Assembly: GCA_002294185.1 (NCBI GenBank)
Contig: DBFD01000016.1
Span: 1-64,000 of the forward strand
Direction of reading: 5' to 3'
From: Paracoccus sp. UBA889
GTDB taxonomy: Bacteria; Pseudomonadota; Alphaproteobacteria; Rhodobacterales; Rhodobacteraceae
Length of the DNA stretch: 64,000 nt
The translations under genes were made by a program, and so were the position numbers. The notes below the pieces were generated by a model. It saw only the letters and a program-made list of their open reading frames with translations. It did no database searches and was not told the DNA's origin. Shown here in pieces: positions 62,168 to 64,000 of the stretch. Every line of letters starts with the position of its first letter. Positions within the stretch are counted from its first letter, which is position 1.

Positions 62168-63295
62168 ATGGCCGATCGTTTCTCGCTTCTCGTTCTGCCC
62201 GGCGACGGAATCGGCCCCGAGGTCATGGCCGAGGTGGTCAAGGTGATCGGCTGGTTCGAGGCCAATCGCGGCATGTCCTTCGAGATCGGTCACGATCTGG
62301 TGGGCGGCGCGGCCTATGACCGGCACGGAAAGCCCCTGGCGGACGAGACCATGGCCCGGGCACAAGCGGTCGATGCGGTGCTGCTGGGCGCGGTCGGGGG
62401 GCCGAAATACGACGATCTCGATTTCAGTCTCAAGCCCGAACGCGGCCTGCTGCGCCTGCGCAAGGAAATGGACCTGTTTGCCAACTTGCGTCCAGCGCAA
62501 TGTTTTGATTCTATTGCAGATTTTTCGTCACTCAAGCGTGAGGTCGTGGCCGGTCTGGACATCCTGATCGTGCGCGAGCTGACCAGCGGCGTCTATTTCG
62601 GCGAGCCGCGCGGGATCCATGCCGATGACAACAACCCCGACAACGAGGGCGGCCGCGTCGGCGTCAATACCCAGCGATACACCAGCGGCGAGATCCGGCG
62701 CGTGGCAAGATCCGCCTTTGAACTGGCGCGGCGGCGCAGCAACAGGGTCTGCTCGATGGAAAAGGCCAATGTGATGGAATCGGGCATCCTGTGGCGCGAA
62801 GAGGTGCAATGGGTCCACGACAACGAATATCCCGATGTGGAATTGTCGCATATGTATGCGGATAATGGCGCGATGCAGCTTGTCCGCGATCCACGCCAGT
62901 TCGACGTGATCGTGACCGACAACCTGTTCGGCGACATCCTGTCGGACGCCGCCGCGATGCTGACCGGCAGCCTTGGAATGCTGCCATCGGCCAGCCTCGG
63001 CGCACCGATGGCGAATGGCCGGCCCAAGGCGCTGTATGAACCCGTCCATGGCAGCGCGCCCGACATTGCCGGGCAGGGCAAGGCCAATCCGATCGCCTGC
63101 ATCCTCAGCTTCGCGATGGCGCTGCGCTATTCCTTCGACCGGGGCGACGCGGCGGCCGAACTGGAACGCGCGATCGAGGCTGTCCTGGCCGATGGCGTCC
63201 GCACCGCCGATCTGATGGGCCCCGAGGGCGGCACGCCGGTCTCGACCGCGCAGATGGGCGACCGGATCGTGGCCGCGCTGTCCGCGGGGGCGTGA
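62168..63295 (+). CDS. leuB: 3-isopropylmalate dehydrogenase
   Basis: 375 residues. [33 protein letters not shown] (substrate Arg residues), [15 protein letters not shown], and [20 protein letters not shown] are all present. It converts 3-isopropylmalate to ketoisocaproate in leucine synthesis. ATG 62168 is preceded by GAGGAGGA. Codons around 62498-62540 are unusually AT-rich compared with the rest of the gene. leuC and leuD are not in the window. Confidence 0.96.
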   Translation: MADRFSLLVLPGDGIGPEVMAEVVKVIGWFEANRGMSFEIGHDLVGGAAYDRHGKPLADETMARAQAVDAVLLGAVGGPKYDDLDFSLKPERGLLRLRKEMDLFANLRPAQCFDSIADFSSLKREVVAGLDILIVRELTSGVYFGEPRGIHADDNNPDNEGGRVGVNTQRYTSGEIRRVARSAFELARRRSNRVCSMEKANVMESGILWREEVQWVHDNEYPDVELSHMYADNGAMQLVRDPRQFDVIVTDNLFGDILSDAAAMLTGSLGMLPSASLGAPMANGRPKALYEPVHGSAPDIAGQGKANPIACILSFAMALRYSFDRGDAAAELERAIEAVLADGVRTADLMGPEGGTPVSTAQMGDRIVAALSAGA

Positions 63296-64000
63296 TTGGG
63301 GCTTTCGGCCAATGTCCGGGGCGCGCTGCTGCAACTGGCGGCGATGGGCCTTTATGCGACGCATGACGCGGTGATCAAGACGCTTGGCGCGCGTTATCCC
63401 GCGTTTCAGATCCTGTTCTTTTCCTCGCTGCTGTCCTTTCCGCTGATCTCGATGGTGCTGATGCGGGACCGGACGCATGGCACGCTGCGGCCAAACCGCC
63501 CCGGCTGGATCGCGCTGCGCACCGCCTGCGCGGTAGCGTCGGGGATGGCCGGGTTCTATGCCTTCTCGAATCTGCCGCTGGCGCAGGTCTATGCGATCCT
63601 TTTCGCCACCCCGCTGCTGATCACCATCCTGTCGATTCCGGTGCTGGGCGAACGTGTCGGGGCGCATCGCTGGGCCGCGGTCATCGTCGGACTGATCGGC
63701 GTGCTGATCGTGCTGCGGCCCGGCGGGCAGACGCTGGCGCCCGGTCACGGCGCGGCGCTGATCGCCGCGCTGGCCAGCGGGCTGGCGGCGGTGATCATCC
63801 GCAAGCTGGGCGGGACGGAACGTCCGGTGGTCCTGATCATGTGGCCGATGCTGGGCAATTTCGTCGTGACCGGGGGCGCGTTGAGCCTTGGCTACACGCC
63901 GATGGCGCTGCCCGACCTGGCGCTGGCCGGACTGATCGCGGGGCTGGGACTTGCCGGTGGCTTTCTGGTCATCCTTGCCTATCGCGCCGGCGAGGCGGCG
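63296..64000 (+). CDS. EamA/DMT-family transporter, truncated by the window end
   Basis: 235 codons are visible, open at the right edge. A TTG at 63296 directly after the leuB stop starts a frame of hydrophobic helices with MGLYATHDAVIKTLGARYP, ATPLLITILSIPVLGERVG and AAVIVGLIGVLIVLRPGG, typical of the drug/metabolite transporter EamA domain. Seven or eight helices are visible out of ten. ATG 63344 is an alternative start. The substrate is unknown. Confidence 0.8.
   Translation, partial: MGLSANVRGALLQLAAMGLYATHDAVIKTLGARYPAFQILFFSSLLSFPLISMVLMRDRTHGTLRPNRPGWIALRTACAVASGMAGFYAFSNLPLAQVYAILFATPLLITILSIPVLGERVGAHRWAAVIVGLIGVLIVLRPGGQTLAPGHGAALIAALASGLAAVIIRKLGGTERPVVLIMWPMLGNFVVTGGALSLGYTPMALPDLALAGLIAGLGLAGGFLVILAYRAGEAA

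Noticed and set aside
1..64000. tRNA genes, rRNA, prophage or insertion sequences
   Set aside because: I saw no cloverleaf-like segment, no transposase or integrase motif and no terminal inverted repeats while reading the window, though short tRNAs are hard to exclude by eye.

Overview
The window looks like a chromosomal segment of a Paracoccus-like member of the Rhodobacteraceae (Alphaproteobacteria). This rests on the very high GC content, dense ATGA-overlapping operons, a RegB-SenC-RegA-HvrA redox cluster, a PhyR-NepR-EcfG general stress cluster, a VPLPA-CTERM surface protein, a TsaE-AmgK fusion and the aroE-coaE-dnaQ and secB-fxsA-tim44-smr blocks. The genus is an inference. I saw no tRNA, rRNA, CRISPR array, insertion sequence or phage gene. 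Most of the window is core genome.

Layout. 1-348 has no gene; it is AT-rich at its left end, carries several DnaA-box-like motifs, lies directly upstream of aroE and may be part of a replication origin. 349-3403: aroE, coaE, dnaQ and a YihY-type membrane protein. 3473-6934: general stress response (phyR on the minus strand; nepR, ecfG and a HisKA_2 sensor kinase on the plus strand). 6987-11357: a PqiABC-type envelope lipid-transport operon with PqiA split into two genes. 11497-16924: the accessory-looking part. It holds a CxxC protein, a cytoplasmic subtilase, a tiny coupled gene and a PAP2/vanadium-haloperoxidase-fold enzyme with a (NAQ)7 tail, all on the minus strand, facing a divergent SARP-like TPR regulator. 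16921-26100: cysQ, pmbA, a DUF2125-type protein, a decayed crotonase remnant, DUF2853, a TRAP transporter, a small exported protein and glucokinase.

26213-32853: tamA-tamB outer-membrane assembly pair. 32878-37611: a kinase-less PAS protein and the regB / senC-regA-hvrA redox regulators. 37667-40811: HD hydrolase, secB and fxsA, divergent from tim44-like and smr. 40933-50616: a CPS-like protein, then a long minus-strand operon tsaE-amgK fusion, murU, addB, addA, trxA. 50781-58106: VPLPA-CTERM protein, dapB, rbfA, phosphodiester glycosidase-like protein, truB, NlpC/P60 hydrolase, M17 aminopeptidase, a small helical protein and beta-carbonic anhydrase. 58107-64000: DedA, asd, two glycosyltransferases (one GT29/sialyltransferase-like), a small exported protein, leuB and a truncated EamA transporter.

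The most novel-looking part is the 11.5-16.9 kb cluster: a SARP-type regulator, a subtilase and a PAP2-fold enzyme without any obvious host pathway. The most useful housekeeping observations are the candidate origin, the TsaE-AmgK/MurU wall-recycling arrangement and the GT29-like glycosyltransferase.
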